NCBI RefSeq assembly: GCF_016808335.1
Contig: NC_053141.1
Location: 3,051,326-3,115,325 of the forward strand
Source: Panicum virgatum
Lineage: Eukaryota > Streptophyta > Magnoliopsida > Poales > Poaceae
DNA length: 64,000 nt
Direction: 5' to 3'
How positions within the stretch are numbered: position 1 is the first letter of the stretch; each line of letters starts with the position of its first letter. This document shows, in pieces, positions 20,373-31,216 of this stretch. A program made the translations under genes and the position numbers. Under the pieces are notes generated by a model, which was given only the letters and a program-made list of their open reading frames with translations, ran no database searches and was not told the DNA's origin.

Positions 20373-21269
20373 TACTAGTGAATAAAAGATGTGTGTCAAA
20401 ATTCCATTTCCTAAGCAATGTCCATTGGACTACAATATATGAAGCTTCTGATAAAAGCATTGGCACATTAACTTGTCATTACGCTATCTAAAATTAGTGA
20501 AAAGAAACATCACATGTCGGAATGATGCAATCGACTGGTAACTGTAAAATGAGAGGCCGGGCACACTGGACAAGTCCGTAGAACTAAAAAAAAGTCCCTA
20601 CATGTGATGCGACGTCTCCGTACCGAGGTGCAGGGAAGGGGAGCGGAGGCATGGCAGTGAGGCTGGCGCGCCGCCGGCCCGGTGCGGCGGTGGAGGGCTT
20701 GCTCCCATCGACGTGCCACTCCTCGGCGCGCTAGGGCACGACCGCAGCTGTCCTGGACATGGGTCGCTAGGGCCACCGCCGCCAAGGAGTCCACGACCGA
20801 GCAGGGGCGAGCACCGGTCATGCGCAGGTCGACTCCCCTTCGGGGTTATCCGCTGCCCGCCCTCCTCCCATGCGCCTTGCATAGGGCGTGGCGTGACGCG
20901 TGAGTAGCCTCCAGGGAGGGAGCGAAGGACTCGTCGCCGGCCACCGGCCATGGAAACCTTAGGCGACAGTCTGCTAGGAAGAGCTCGTGAGATGGGGGAA
21001 AGGATAGAGACGAAACAAAAAATGAAAAAGAAAAGAAAGAGAGACAAAATTAATATAAATGAATTGGTATCAATAATCATCTTTCCCATATTACCTTTAT
21101 ACTACATATACTATCTAGATATACTACCCCATACAACTCATCAATATTTCAGTGGTATAGAAATCTCAACCGTCCAATGTTTACATACGAGCCCTTCTCG
21201 AACTGTAGTATATAGTCGTATTGTGCACCGTAAAAGATCTCAAATGAAAAGAGCGTAATGCCAACTATG
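20373..21269. other. Unassigned stretch with a GC-rich core
   Basis: The first 200 bp are probably intron of the LESV-like pseudogene. A GC-rich block (20600-20960) then runs into 'gagacgaaacaaaaaatgaaaaagaaa' type sequence. A similar order (GC-rich, then gagacgaaaagagaaagagag) appears at 35740-35960, suggesting a shared repeat. The open frames there look like composition artefacts. Confidence 0.35.
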
Positions 21270-22240
21270 CACATGCACTGATCAAGGGAGAGCGGTAGGG
21301 AGAAGAATAGAAGAGAGGGAGATATCCAGATCGAGTTAGTACATATAGTACATAATTTTCATTCTATCATCAGTTAGCAATTTTCGATAGGATATATAGA
21401 GCTTTGATACAATGATTGTAAAATACCAATGGGTACTTTCAGCTACTTTTGCCTTGACAATTTTTTTAGCCGTTGATCAATGGAAAGTAAAAATTAAATT
21501 AGTATTCGGTCACACTTTTTGGTACTTGGTCCCATATTTTTATACCATCAGGTACTTTAGTTTGGGTACTTTCAGATACTTTCTACCTTAACCACCATAC
21601 GATTATATCAGATGGACGGATCTTATTTTTTCAATTATTGTAAAAATTCTCGGATATATATAGTTTATTAATTTCCTGTACACAGTAGACGTGGACTACC
21701 ACACTGCACTCCTTCCTTCTAACGAATTGTTGGCGAGATTGTGAATAATCACTGCATGGGCATTTTAAAGATTGTGGATAATCATTGCATGGGCTCACAC
21801 GTCTGCAACAATTAACCTAGCTAGGAAGGGAATGTACTGTGATCGCTTTCAGGTTCGGAACCGGGTTCGGGTTTGGTGTATCGCAGAGGAAGGAAAGAGG
21901 AGACGATCCATCAGTCGAGTCTGCAGCTAGCCTATATCATTTAATTTCATTGTTTGCGCTGCATTTGCGTGACTGACGAGCTTTTGACCCCTGGATCGAA
22001 CGCATTTGAGAGAAGAAAGCAAAAACCAAGGTGGACACCGATCCATCACTTGGGAGTTGGGATCGGAGCACAACGACCATGTTGAGGGAAAAAGAGTTGG
22101 ATTCGTAGCTCAGTTCGGTTCGGTTTCAGATTCGGATAATCACGAAGCTGCCTTCTTGGTCCACAGTCCACACCACCTCTTCCTAATCCTAGAAAGCAAA
22201 CACATATATCCTCCCATGAGCTGACAGCATGGCATCCACA
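21270..22240 (+). repeat. Duplicate of the promoter region of the 36.6-kb gene, without the coding sequence
   Basis: Several blocks match the region upstream of the membrane-protein gene at 36621 in the same order: 'gcagggagaagaata' type sequence (21290 vs 35310), 'gagacgatccatc...agtcgagtc' (21899 vs 35410), 'ttttgacccctgga' (21985 vs 36054), 'acgaccatgttgaggga' (22074 vs 36350) and 'cacgaagctgcc' plus the 5' leader (22141 vs 36490). The unrelated sequences between blocks differ in the two copies. After 22240 no trace of the coding region follows. It is a truncated segmental duplicate. Confidence 0.75.
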
Positions 22241-23424
22241 CCTGGAAACCGAGCGATCCGCGAGCGCGTCGGTCCAATTGGCAGTGACACTGATGCACTG
22301 ATGCTGTGGCTGTTGTATTGCATCGGCTCAGTCGTCGACTATTTTCTAGTTTGCACCCACCTTTAATTTGCGTCTCTTGCTTAGAAAAGGCATCTAGCAT
22401 GTAAGAACCCGCTAAACAACTGTTAGGGAATCCGACAATAAATGGTTTTGGTATTCGGATATTAATTTGTACTCACTGTCGTTATTCGCATCCTAATTCC
22501 TCTGAAAGTTGTGATCAAATTTAAAGGTTTTTTTCCTTCATTTTTTTTGTTGAAAGTAGACCACAGCCAACGCTTAAATTACTTGAAAACTGGAAATTTT
22601 CCTTCTTAGAATAAAGCTAATTATACTTTGTATTTTTTTCTCCCTTCTGTTTCATCCCCATAACAAGTTTATATGTTATGAGAGGATGAAAAAGAACGCT
22701 TCGGATTCGGTTTCTGTGTGATGAAGAGAAGAGACAGCTAAGCACTAATCCTGCGGCCACTAGTGCTTTGATTATGATTTGTTGTCGCAGAACTCATGTG
22801 TCCCCTTTGACCTTCGTAGGTTCTATTATTTGGACGACAGGAGCAAAACCGCATGAGATTTCTCGGGTTCGGTTCGGTTTAAGCAAAGACGTACACATGG
22901 TCATGTCATTATCATTGAATTCAGACATTCAGTTGCTTTCACTATAATATCCTTCTCCATCAGTCCTACTTGTCTAAACGCCAGATGCCACCGTTCGGTT
23001 TCGGTTTGTTCTTCGGGTTTGGCGGTGAAGAGCACCAACTTCCATGAAGGTAAGGCAGCAGGCTCCCTGCTTCTTGCACCCCCTGTTCCCAAGCTCATAC
23101 CAAATGGAAGCAGCTCTCTGATACACCCACGATCTAGCATCTTCTAGAAATGGAGTTGTCATTGCCAAACTCAATATTACACTCGAGTTGTCATTGCCGT
23201 CGTTGCTTCCTGGTTGGTAATTTTAATAACTGAGCTCAGACTCCCACGAAAGCTGATAGCAGTAGGGCATCAACAATAGGTTGAGTTCAGAGCTATGCGC
23301 ACTGAATTGGAAAACTGGTTGAGGTGATCGGGTCCGGGTTCGGTTTCGATCTCAGCACATGGACAAAAGGCGTCCTAATTACTTATGTCTGTTTGTTGAT
23401 AGTACTATATGCTTACTCTATTTA
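22241..23424. other. Native non-coding DNA with clustered TTCGGTT motifs
   Basis: No gene recognised. Motifs of the form ggttcggtttcgg occur near 22700, 22867, 22995-23025 and 23335. The segment ends at the ATATT target site of the retrotransposon starting at 23430, so 23424 and 33934 were once adjacent. Confidence 0.45.
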
Positions 23425-23429
23425 ATATT

Positions 23430-26044
23430 TGTGACGGAACCGCCAAATTAAAACTCTAAGTTAAGCGTAATGGCCGTCATTTGAACACATCGGGCGCATT
23501 AACTTAATAGCTTAATTTAGCGATCCTTTCTCAACTCACGGCCCGATCGAAACAACACCGGTAGTCCCACGCGAAGGCGGGTGCAAATGGTACAAGCACA
23601 ATGAATACTTGAAAATATAACACGTGACATAATAGGATAAAACACACTTTTACAAACCAACTTTGAATACAATAATTTTTACAAACCGGGTTTAAATACA
23701 TACTTGATATACAAGTCTTCTAACTATTAAAACTAGAATTTATGCCAAGGAAAAGACTATACTACACTACCCCGAGAGGTTCAGCCTGACACCACCGGTC
23801 AGACCGGTGCATCCCACCGGTCAGACCGGTATGCATGGGTTCCCCACGTAGATACCGGTCAGACCGGTGCCTCCGACCTGTCAGACCGGTCCCAGCAAAA
23901 CAGAGGGGCTACACAGTCAGCCCCCAAGGGTGCAACCCGCCAAAACTCTAGTCTAGGGGTCTCGCTCCTCCACTTCCCACCCCTCTGCATCTCTGCGGAT
24001 AAATTTAACGCAGCAGGGGCAGAAATCCACGTCCGAGTGTCTTGGAACAAATTGGATAGCAACAAACCCTGAGCAACTAATACTCAGCAAGACTTACCCG
24101 ACCAGTGGGTATAACTTAGCCCACATACCTAGACATGCAAGGCATTTGGCTGGTGGTTATTTTGCAGAAAAGCAACTACAGTAATTCCTTACTTTCATTA
24201 TTTTAGCCTCAAATTCTATATTTAAATTAACTCTAATCTAATATTTGCACGAACCAACTATAACAAACATGGTGGTGCAATCAAAATGATTCAATATGTT
24301 CAACACTATATACAGATGGCTCACATTCTAACATTTTGCTACGATGCAGCAAAGAGATCAAGGCCCTCATAACCGCGAGACACGGCGAATCGATCCAATT
24401 TAACCTTGCAAGGTGGACCTAACCAACATGACACGCAAAAGCTCCGTCGGACCCCACGCACCAACCTTTCCCCTCCCAGCCTCGAACTACAGAACCGCCC
24501 CACTAGCATATAGTCAGCCGAGCCCTACGAGAGACCACCAAAAGTAACTCATGCATCACAATTCTTCGCGGCCACTCGAATCGCCCTTAGGGGTGGGTAG
24601 AAGTTCTGTACTTTCGAAGCAAAGTAGTACTCGGCTTACCAGTTTCGACTACCTCCTACTCCAGGCATGCGGTCTAAATTCTTCCTTTATTCCATATCAA
24701 ATTCAACATCTCATGTACTGGAATATAATTATATCTCATATCTCGCGAGTAACCGGAAATTACTCGACTTCTAAACATCCTATATATTGCCAGTGCAAGA
24801 GATCACTCGTCTTCTACCGGAAAACCATTAGGCATAGCACTTCTATCGTCCTATACATACTAGTATAACTCAGGGAATCCTAGGAATCATGCAACTAGGG
24901 TTCCAAACAATTCTTAAACCTAATGCACAAGTAATAGTTACGTATCTAGGTGTCATAATTTAAAATAAATGGATGTGCACCGGGGCTTGCCTTGCGTCTG
25001 CTGCTCAGTGCTAGGGTGAATTGGGCCTTGGGCCGGCTCCTCACGATCCTCCTGCTGCAGGGCTTGCCCCTGTGGCTCCTGTAGCTCCGCAACCACCTCG
25101 TACACAGTTTTTTCCGCCGTGGCTGCTACACGTATGCATATGCATATGACATGAGAGAATGCATGCATGATTTATAAAAAATACAAGTAACCAATAACCA
25201 AATCAATTTCTATCTAATTGCACCAACTAACCCTAATTTAACCCTCTTAGCCCTGCTAGCACCGGTCAGACCGGTATACCCAACCGGTCAGATCGGTCTG
25301 GCCTGTGTGCCACTCGAGACCAAAAATCCGGAGTATCTGGACGTATTCTCGGAGTATCTGGACTCCCAAGTCCGGAGAATCCGGACCTAAACCCGGAATG
25401 TCTAAACCACCACAAACCCGGAGTATCCGAACCAATGGCCGGACTGTCTGGATCCCTACCGGTCAGACCGGTTCTGCCTAGATCAAAACCCAGAATCCTT
25501 GGCACGGCGAAATCACCCACGAATCCTTAAACCCTTCTAGACACTAGTTCAGGTATACCTTTAGAGGTTTTTGACCAGAGGAAATCACCTAAAACTATCT
25601 AGAAAAGGAGATCGGCTAGCACAAGCGTTTATACCTTGAGTGAGCTCCTTTGTGCACAAGAACTTGAATCCCAGGCACCCCAGTGAGGGAATCGTGGTGC
25701 TTGTGACCCACCACACTGATTTGATCATTCCTTGGACTTGGAATCAAGTGGAAAGGGTGGATTGGTGGATTTGGGCTTGGAGGGAGGGAGATCTTGGGAG
25801 GGGCAAGCTGAGCACGGGGTGGTGAGGATGAGTGAGTTGTTGAGAGAGAGAGAGAGAGTGATTTAAATGATGTGGGACCCAAAACAGTTGAAACCGGTTC
25901 AACCGGTCAGACCGGTTGCTCCGACCGGTTAAACCGGTCCAACCAGACTGATAAAGAAACTTCTAACTTATGGTTTGTCGCTTAAACTTGAAACTAAGAG
26001 TCGTGATTAATTTAATTAGAGTGGATAAATATCTGGACGTTACA
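23430..26044 (-). repeat. 3' LTR of the 23.4-kb gypsy element
   Basis: About 2.6 kb. It differs from its partner by substitutions and by lacking about 130 bp that the partner has at 32430-32570; the gap falls at a CGGT repeat near 24672. It contains clusters of ACCGGTCAGACCGGT (23787-23890, 25260, 25460, 25895), TCCGGA-type repeats (25325-25450) and a GA microsatellite (25840-25857). Confidence 0.93.
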
Positions 26045-26060
26045 ATCCTTCCCCCTAAAA
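26045..26060 (-). other. Polypurine tract of the 23.4-kb gypsy element
   Basis: On the minus strand TTTTAGGGGGAAGGAT directly precedes the 3' LTR start TGTAACG. This is the expected site for plus-strand DNA priming. Confidence 0.75.
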
Positions 26061-26127
26061 GAAATCTCGTCCCGAGATTTAATGGAGACGTTAAATGGAG
26101 AGGGATGTAGGAAATTAGGTACCTTTA

Positions 26128-29100
26128 TTAGGCTTGTAAAATTTCCGGATATTTGGATCTGAGAAACTCTTCAGTTTCCCATGTGGCTTCTCGCTCAGAG
26201 TGGTTGCTCCATTGCACCTTATAAAAATTGCTGGTTTGGTTTCGAGTGACCCGAGTCTTGTGATCGATAATTTTTACTGGATGCTCTGGATAGATAAGAT
26301 CGGGCTCCAGTTGCAATTTCTCTATGTCAACCACCTTTTCTGGAACACGGAGACATTTCCAAAGCTGAGAGACATGAAATATATTATGAACCGCGGATAA
26401 TTGGGTAGGAAGTTCCAGACAATACACTACCGGCCCACATTGCTCAATGATAAGAAAAGGCCCAACGTAGCGAGGTGCAAGTTTTCCTTTTACGCCGAAT
26501 CGCTGAACCCCTTTCATTGTAGAGACTCGCAGGTAAACATAATCTCTCGCCTGAAACAGGACAGATCGACGTTTCTTATCCGCGTAACTCTTTTGTCGGG
26601 ATTTCGCAATCTTTAAATTTTCCTGAATAAGCCGGACTTGTTCTTCAGCTTCGCAAACAATATCGGGTCCGAAAAAGTTCATTTCTCCGGCTTCTGACTA
26701 GTTCAATGGGGTCCTACACCTTCGCCCATATAATGCCTCAAAATGAGCCATTCTGAAGCTCTTCTGATAACTATTGTTATAAGCAAATTCGGCTAAGGGT
26801 AGACATTCATCCCATTTCTGGCTATAGGTGAGCGCACACGCTCTGAGCATATCTTCCAGAATCTGATTTATTCTCTCGGTCTGGCCATCTGTCTGAGGAT
26901 GATAGGCTGAACTGCGGATCAGTTGTGTACCAAGAGCGGCGTGAAAGTGTTCCCAGAATCGGGCAATGAACTGAGTACCCCGGTCTGAAATGATTGTCTT
27001 TGGAACCCCGTGGTGACTCACAATACGGTCCATATACAATTAGACATATTGTTTTGCCGTATGTGTTGTCTTTACCGGCAGAAAATGTGCCGACTTGGTG
27101 AGACGATCCACAATAACCCATATTGAATCATAACCCTTGGAAGTTTTGGGTAAGCCGACAATAAAATCCATACTAATATCCTCCCACTTCCAGGATGGAA
27201 TACTCAAGGGTTGTAAAAGGCCGGCTGATCTCAAATGGATCGCCTTAACCCTCTGACAAGTGTCGCACTCCGACAGATATCTGGCGATTTCCCGCTTCAT
27301 CCATGTCCACCAGAAGCGCTGCTTCAAATCTTGGTACATTTTATTACTGCCTGGGTGGATTGAATACCTCGAGAGATGAGCTTCATGAAGAATTCGCTTC
27401 CGTAGCTCTAAAGCTTTAGGTATGACCAAGCAATTGTCAAACCACAAAACACCCTCACTGTCCGGGTGAAAACATGCAGCCCTAGGGTCATTTTCCATAA
27501 GCCTTTGTCTGATCTTCTCCATGCCTACATTATTTTTCTGTGCACTAACAATCTGATCTCATAGCGTAGGTGTGAGGGTGATATTGGCAAATGTGCCTTC
27601 AGGTACAATAGCTAGATTTAATTTCTCCATTTCCTGACATAAAGTTGCACACACCATTGTGGCTGAGATGCAACTGCAACTGGTTTTGCGACTTAAGGCA
27701 TCGGCTACAACATTAGCCTTGCCCGGGTGATAATGAATCTCTAGATCATAGTCCTTAATCAATTTCAACCACCGTCTCTGGCGCAAGTTCAGCTCATTCT
27801 GAGTAAAAATATACTTGAGACTCTTGTGGTCTGAGTATATATGCACTGGATTGCCCAGAAGATAATGGCACCAGATCTTTAATGCATGCACCACTGCTGC
27901 CAGTTCCAAATCATGGGTGGCATAATTTTCCTCATGCCGACGAAGTGCTCGGGAGGCATAAGCAATCACCCGCTAATCTTGCATAAGGACGCAGCCGAGA
28001 CCCGTACCTAATGCATTACAATAAGCATCAAAGGCCAAATAATAGCAGGTCGGTCAAAACAGAGATAAGAATGCAGCGAAAACTCATACCTGATGCATCG
28101 CAATACACATCAAAAGGCCGAGTAATATCCGGCTGAGCCAAGATAGGGGCCGACGTTAAGAGCATTTTCAAAGTCTGAAAAGCCTGCTCACATTTGTCGT
28201 CCCAATTAAATCTTACCCCCTTCTTAAGCAATTCAGTCATGGGCCTAGCAATCTTTGAGAAGTCCGGTACAAACCGGCGATAATACCCTACTAGCCCAAG
28301 GAAACTCCGGATCTCTGGAACAGATGTGGGAGCTTCCCAATTCAGGACATCCTGAATCTTGCTAGGATCAACAGAAATCCTCTTGTCTGAGATGATATGG
28401 CCGAAGAACTGGACTTTCTTGAGCCAGAAATCACATTTGCTGAATTTGGCATACAGCTTGTGTTCCCGCAGGCGCTGAAGCACGATGCGGAGATGCTCTG
28501 CATGCTCTCCTTTATTCTTGGAAAATATAAAAATGTTGTCGATGAAAACCATGACAAACTTATCGAGCTCAGGCATAAACACCGAGTTCATGAGATACAT
28601 GAAATGAGCAGGGGCATTTGTTAGCCCGAAAGACATGACCACGTATTCATAGAGCCCATATCCGGTGGAAAAGGCCGTCTTGGGAATATCCTCAGCTCTA
28701 ATTTTTATCTGATAATAACCAGAGCGGAGATCAATTTTTTAAAATACCCGGGCCCCGAATAGCTGATCAAACAGGATGTCAATCCGGGGAAGTGGGTATT
28801 TATTCTTGATGGTGACGGCATTCAAAAGTCTATAGTCCACACACAACCTGAGGCTTTGATCTTTCTTCTTAACGAAGAGTGTAGGACAGCTCCAAGGCGA
28901 AGTGCTAGGACAGATATAGCCTTTGTCGAGCAGCTCTTGCAATTGCTTCTTTAATTCTGCCAACTAATTGGGTGGCATTCGATAAGGTCTTCGGAAAATT
29001 GGTGCCGTTCCCGGTTGCAATTCAATGGCAAACTCCACATTGCAATCTGGTGGCATTTCAGGCAAATTATCCGGAAAGACGTCCGGATATTCGCATACCA

Positions 29101-29299
29101 CTGGTATATCTGCTAGCTCCTTGCCCTCGGCGTGGTTCACCATATGGACCAACGGGGTGGAGCTCATAAGACCCAAGGTCATTGAACCATGTATAGGAGA
29201 ATTGTTGTGCACAGATTGAGAAACAATGTTAAGAACGACTCCGTGAACTCCCATCCAATTCATGCCGAGAATAATACCCATCTTCTGCGATGGCAACAC
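26128..29299 (-). pseudogene. Gypsy pol: RT, RNase H, integrase, chromodomain, with several stops
   Basis: Minus strand. Reverse-transcriptase segments include [20 protein letters not shown] and [20 protein letters not shown] (about 28940-28760) and [15 protein letters not shown] (about 28630). The catalytic motif, normally Y/F-x-D-D, reads FIDN here (about 28535), losing the second Asp. RNase H follows with [20 protein letters not shown] (about 27965). The integrase has its HHCC finger (CDTCQRVKA, about 27260) and DDE residues in SMDFIVGLP, IISDRGTQF and QTDGQTERINQ. A chromodomain-like WSNHSEREATWETEEF lies near 26210. Stops occur near 28964, 28738 and 27039, and a partial local duplication disrupts about 28020-28090. 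The family's polyprotein is normally one open frame. Confidence 0.9.
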
Positions 29300-29332
29300 T
29301 ATAAGCTGGGTGGCAAAAATCCTCCCCTGTAA

Positions 29333-30664
29333 CTACAAGGGTACTTGTCTAACAAGTTGGTTAGTAACTAAGTGCCCCCCGGGTGAGTGAATATTATATG
29401 GCCTGGATATGGTTTCCACTTCCAATCCCAATCTACTTACACATTCCTTGCTAATAAATGTGTGAGAGGCACCAGAATCAAATAGCACAGTAATGGGGTG
29501 CCCGTTAATGGAAAACGTACCCGACATCACTGGTGCTCCCTCAGGGATGGCCTCGAAGGTGGTATAGTGCACCTGTCCTGTCTTGAAATGAGCCACTTTC
29601 TGCTTATGGCTCTGCTGACTTAATTGTTGACCCTGCTTGGGTGGCATCGGGCAGTTACGTGCAAAGTGTCCAGGCTGCCCACAGTTGTAACAAGGAAACA
29701 CAGTGGGGCGCACCCCCGGCTGCTGCACCCAGACCTTCTGCTCATTCTGCTGAGGAGCAAGAGTCCTGACGGTCCCCAGTGACTGTGTGTACTGAGGTGG
29801 CCGATAGCTCCACTGCTGCTGTGGCTGGTGCTGGAAAGGGGCTCGCTGTGGGCCCGATTGCACCAGGCGGAACCTCTGAGGAGTACTGCTAGAAGACCCC
29901 ACTACCGGTGACTTTCTCTTCTTCTCCACCTTGTGAGCTAGATGGGCATCCTCCTGAATGATAGCCCCATTGACTAGCTCAATGAAAGTGTCAAACTTGA
30001 TCATGGCCAGGCGATCTTGGAGCTTGCTGCTAAGCCCCTGCCGGAAACACGCCTGTTTCTTTTCATCAGTATCTACATGATAACCGGTGTACCGAGACAG
30101 TGTGTTGAAGGACTGGGCATACTGCATCACACAGTTATTACCCTGCTTCAAGGCTAAGAACTCCATGAGTTTCCTTCTGATCACCCCTGCAAGGATGTGA
30201 TGCGCCTTGAATGCTTCTTTAAATTGTGTCCAGGTGAACCGGGTACCTTCAGGGAACATGGCCACGTGATTGTCCCACCAGGTACGTGCGGGACCCTTGA
30301 GCTGCTGGGTTGCAAAGTCTGCCTTGTCCCCATCATTGTACGGGTGCAGAGTGAACTTGGACTCAATGGTCCAGTGACAGCTATCCGCTTCTAGTGGCTC
30401 ATCTGCTTTGTGGAACAGTGGCGGTTGAGTGCTCAGAAACTGTTTGTATCCAGGGACAGCGGGCTGGTGGTGATGTTCATGCCGCTGCGCTCTGCCCTGC
30501 TCCACAATCTCCCGAAGGAGTGCCGTCTGCTCATCGCGTCCGGTGAGCATGTCCGCAATGGCCTGAGCTAAATCGGGAGGGTTCGGGGGCCCTGCCATTC
30601 TGCATTCAACCATGATTGGATTAGTCACATTTTTCTGATTACATAAAAATAATCCTGCCAGCAA
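29333..30664 (-). CDS. Gypsy Gag with zinc knuckle and protease motif
   Basis: An open frame of 443 codons on the minus strand; the likely functional start is MAGPPNPPDLAQ (about 30598) rather than the upstream ATG. The retrotransposon Gag domain contains LHPYNDGDKADFATQQLKG, ARTWWDNHVAMF and FTWTQFKEAFKAHH (residues about 100-180). A CCHC zinc knuckle CYNCGQPGHFARNC sits near residue 325, and an aspartic-protease active site LFDSGASHTF near residue 398. Gag packages element RNA; the protease would process the polyprotein. The frame stops near 29333 ahead of the remaining pol pieces. Confidence 0.88.
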   Translation of the reverse strand: MLAGLFLCNQKNVTNPIMVECRMAGPPNPPDLAQAIADMLTGRDEQTALLREIVEQGRAQRHEHHHQPAVPGYKQFLSTQPPLFHKADEPLEADSCHWTIESKFTLHPYNDGDKADFATQQLKGPARTWWDNHVAMFPEGTRFTWTQFKEAFKAHHILAGVIRRKLMEFLALKQGNNCVMQYAQSFNTLSRYTGYHVDTDEKKQACFRQGLSSKLQDRLAMIKFDTFIELVNGAIIQEDAHLAHKVEKKRKSPVVGSSSSTPQRFRLVQSGPQRAPFQHQPQQQWSYRPPQYTQSLGTVRTLAPQQNEQKVWVQQPGVRPTVFPCYNCGQPGHFARNCPMPPKQGQQLSQQSHKQKVAHFKTGQVHYTTFEAIPEGAPVMSGTFSINGHPITVLFDSGASHTFISKECVSRLGLEVETISRPYNIHSPGGHLVTNQLVRQVPL

Positions 30665-31201
30665 CTAATATCCGAATCATGGAAGAAATCGCAGAGAACA
30701 AATTATTTGAACACGACTTAGAGGCCTCTGTCTGCGCTCAACCGGTCAGACCGGTGCAACGGACTGGTCAGACCAGTCTGCATGGCGCTGTGTGGCTCGA
30801 CGTGGACCAACCGGTCAGACCGGTAGACAAGACCGGTCAGACCGGTCGCCACCCTGAAACTAAACCTCACTCTAAAACTTGGGTGACAACCCTTAAACCA
30901 ATCTCATACATGCAATTGAAATTAATGTATGCCATGATACATGCCATGGTGCAGAAACTCCTATGCAAAGCCCTCAAATGAAATAAAAATAAATAACGAA
31001 CATAATGCATGAACGTCCTACGTTAATCTCTCCACCCAAACTTAAACATCTACTTACGACTCTAGCACTTAATACATATAAGGCTTAGTTCGCATAATTC
31101 CCACCCACATCGCTAAACCACTTTTATCCTAAATTAGAAATCTATTTTTAATTTGTAATATGTGGAAGTTAGTCATGCTCATACCACCCCCAGTGCGTTT
31201 C
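30665..31201 (-). other. Leader of the 23.4-kb gypsy element
   Basis: Non-coding region between the 5' LTR and gag. It carries further ACCGGTCAGACCGGT copies (30740-30850), the same motif that is clustered in the LTRs. Confidence 0.7.
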
Positions 31202-31214
31202 GGCTCTGATACCA
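31202..31214 (-). other. Primer-binding site (initiator tRNA-Met)
   Basis: The minus strand reads TGGTATCAGAGCC two bases inside the 5' LTR. This complements the 3' end of plant initiator tRNA-Met, the usual primer of gypsy and copia elements. Confidence 0.9.
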
Positions 31215-31216
31215 GC

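Noticed and set aside
23786..23900. Restriction-site-like ACCGGT clusters as a possible cloning artefact
   Set aside because: The same arrays are present in both LTRs of an element with a perfect target duplication, so they are part of the element.
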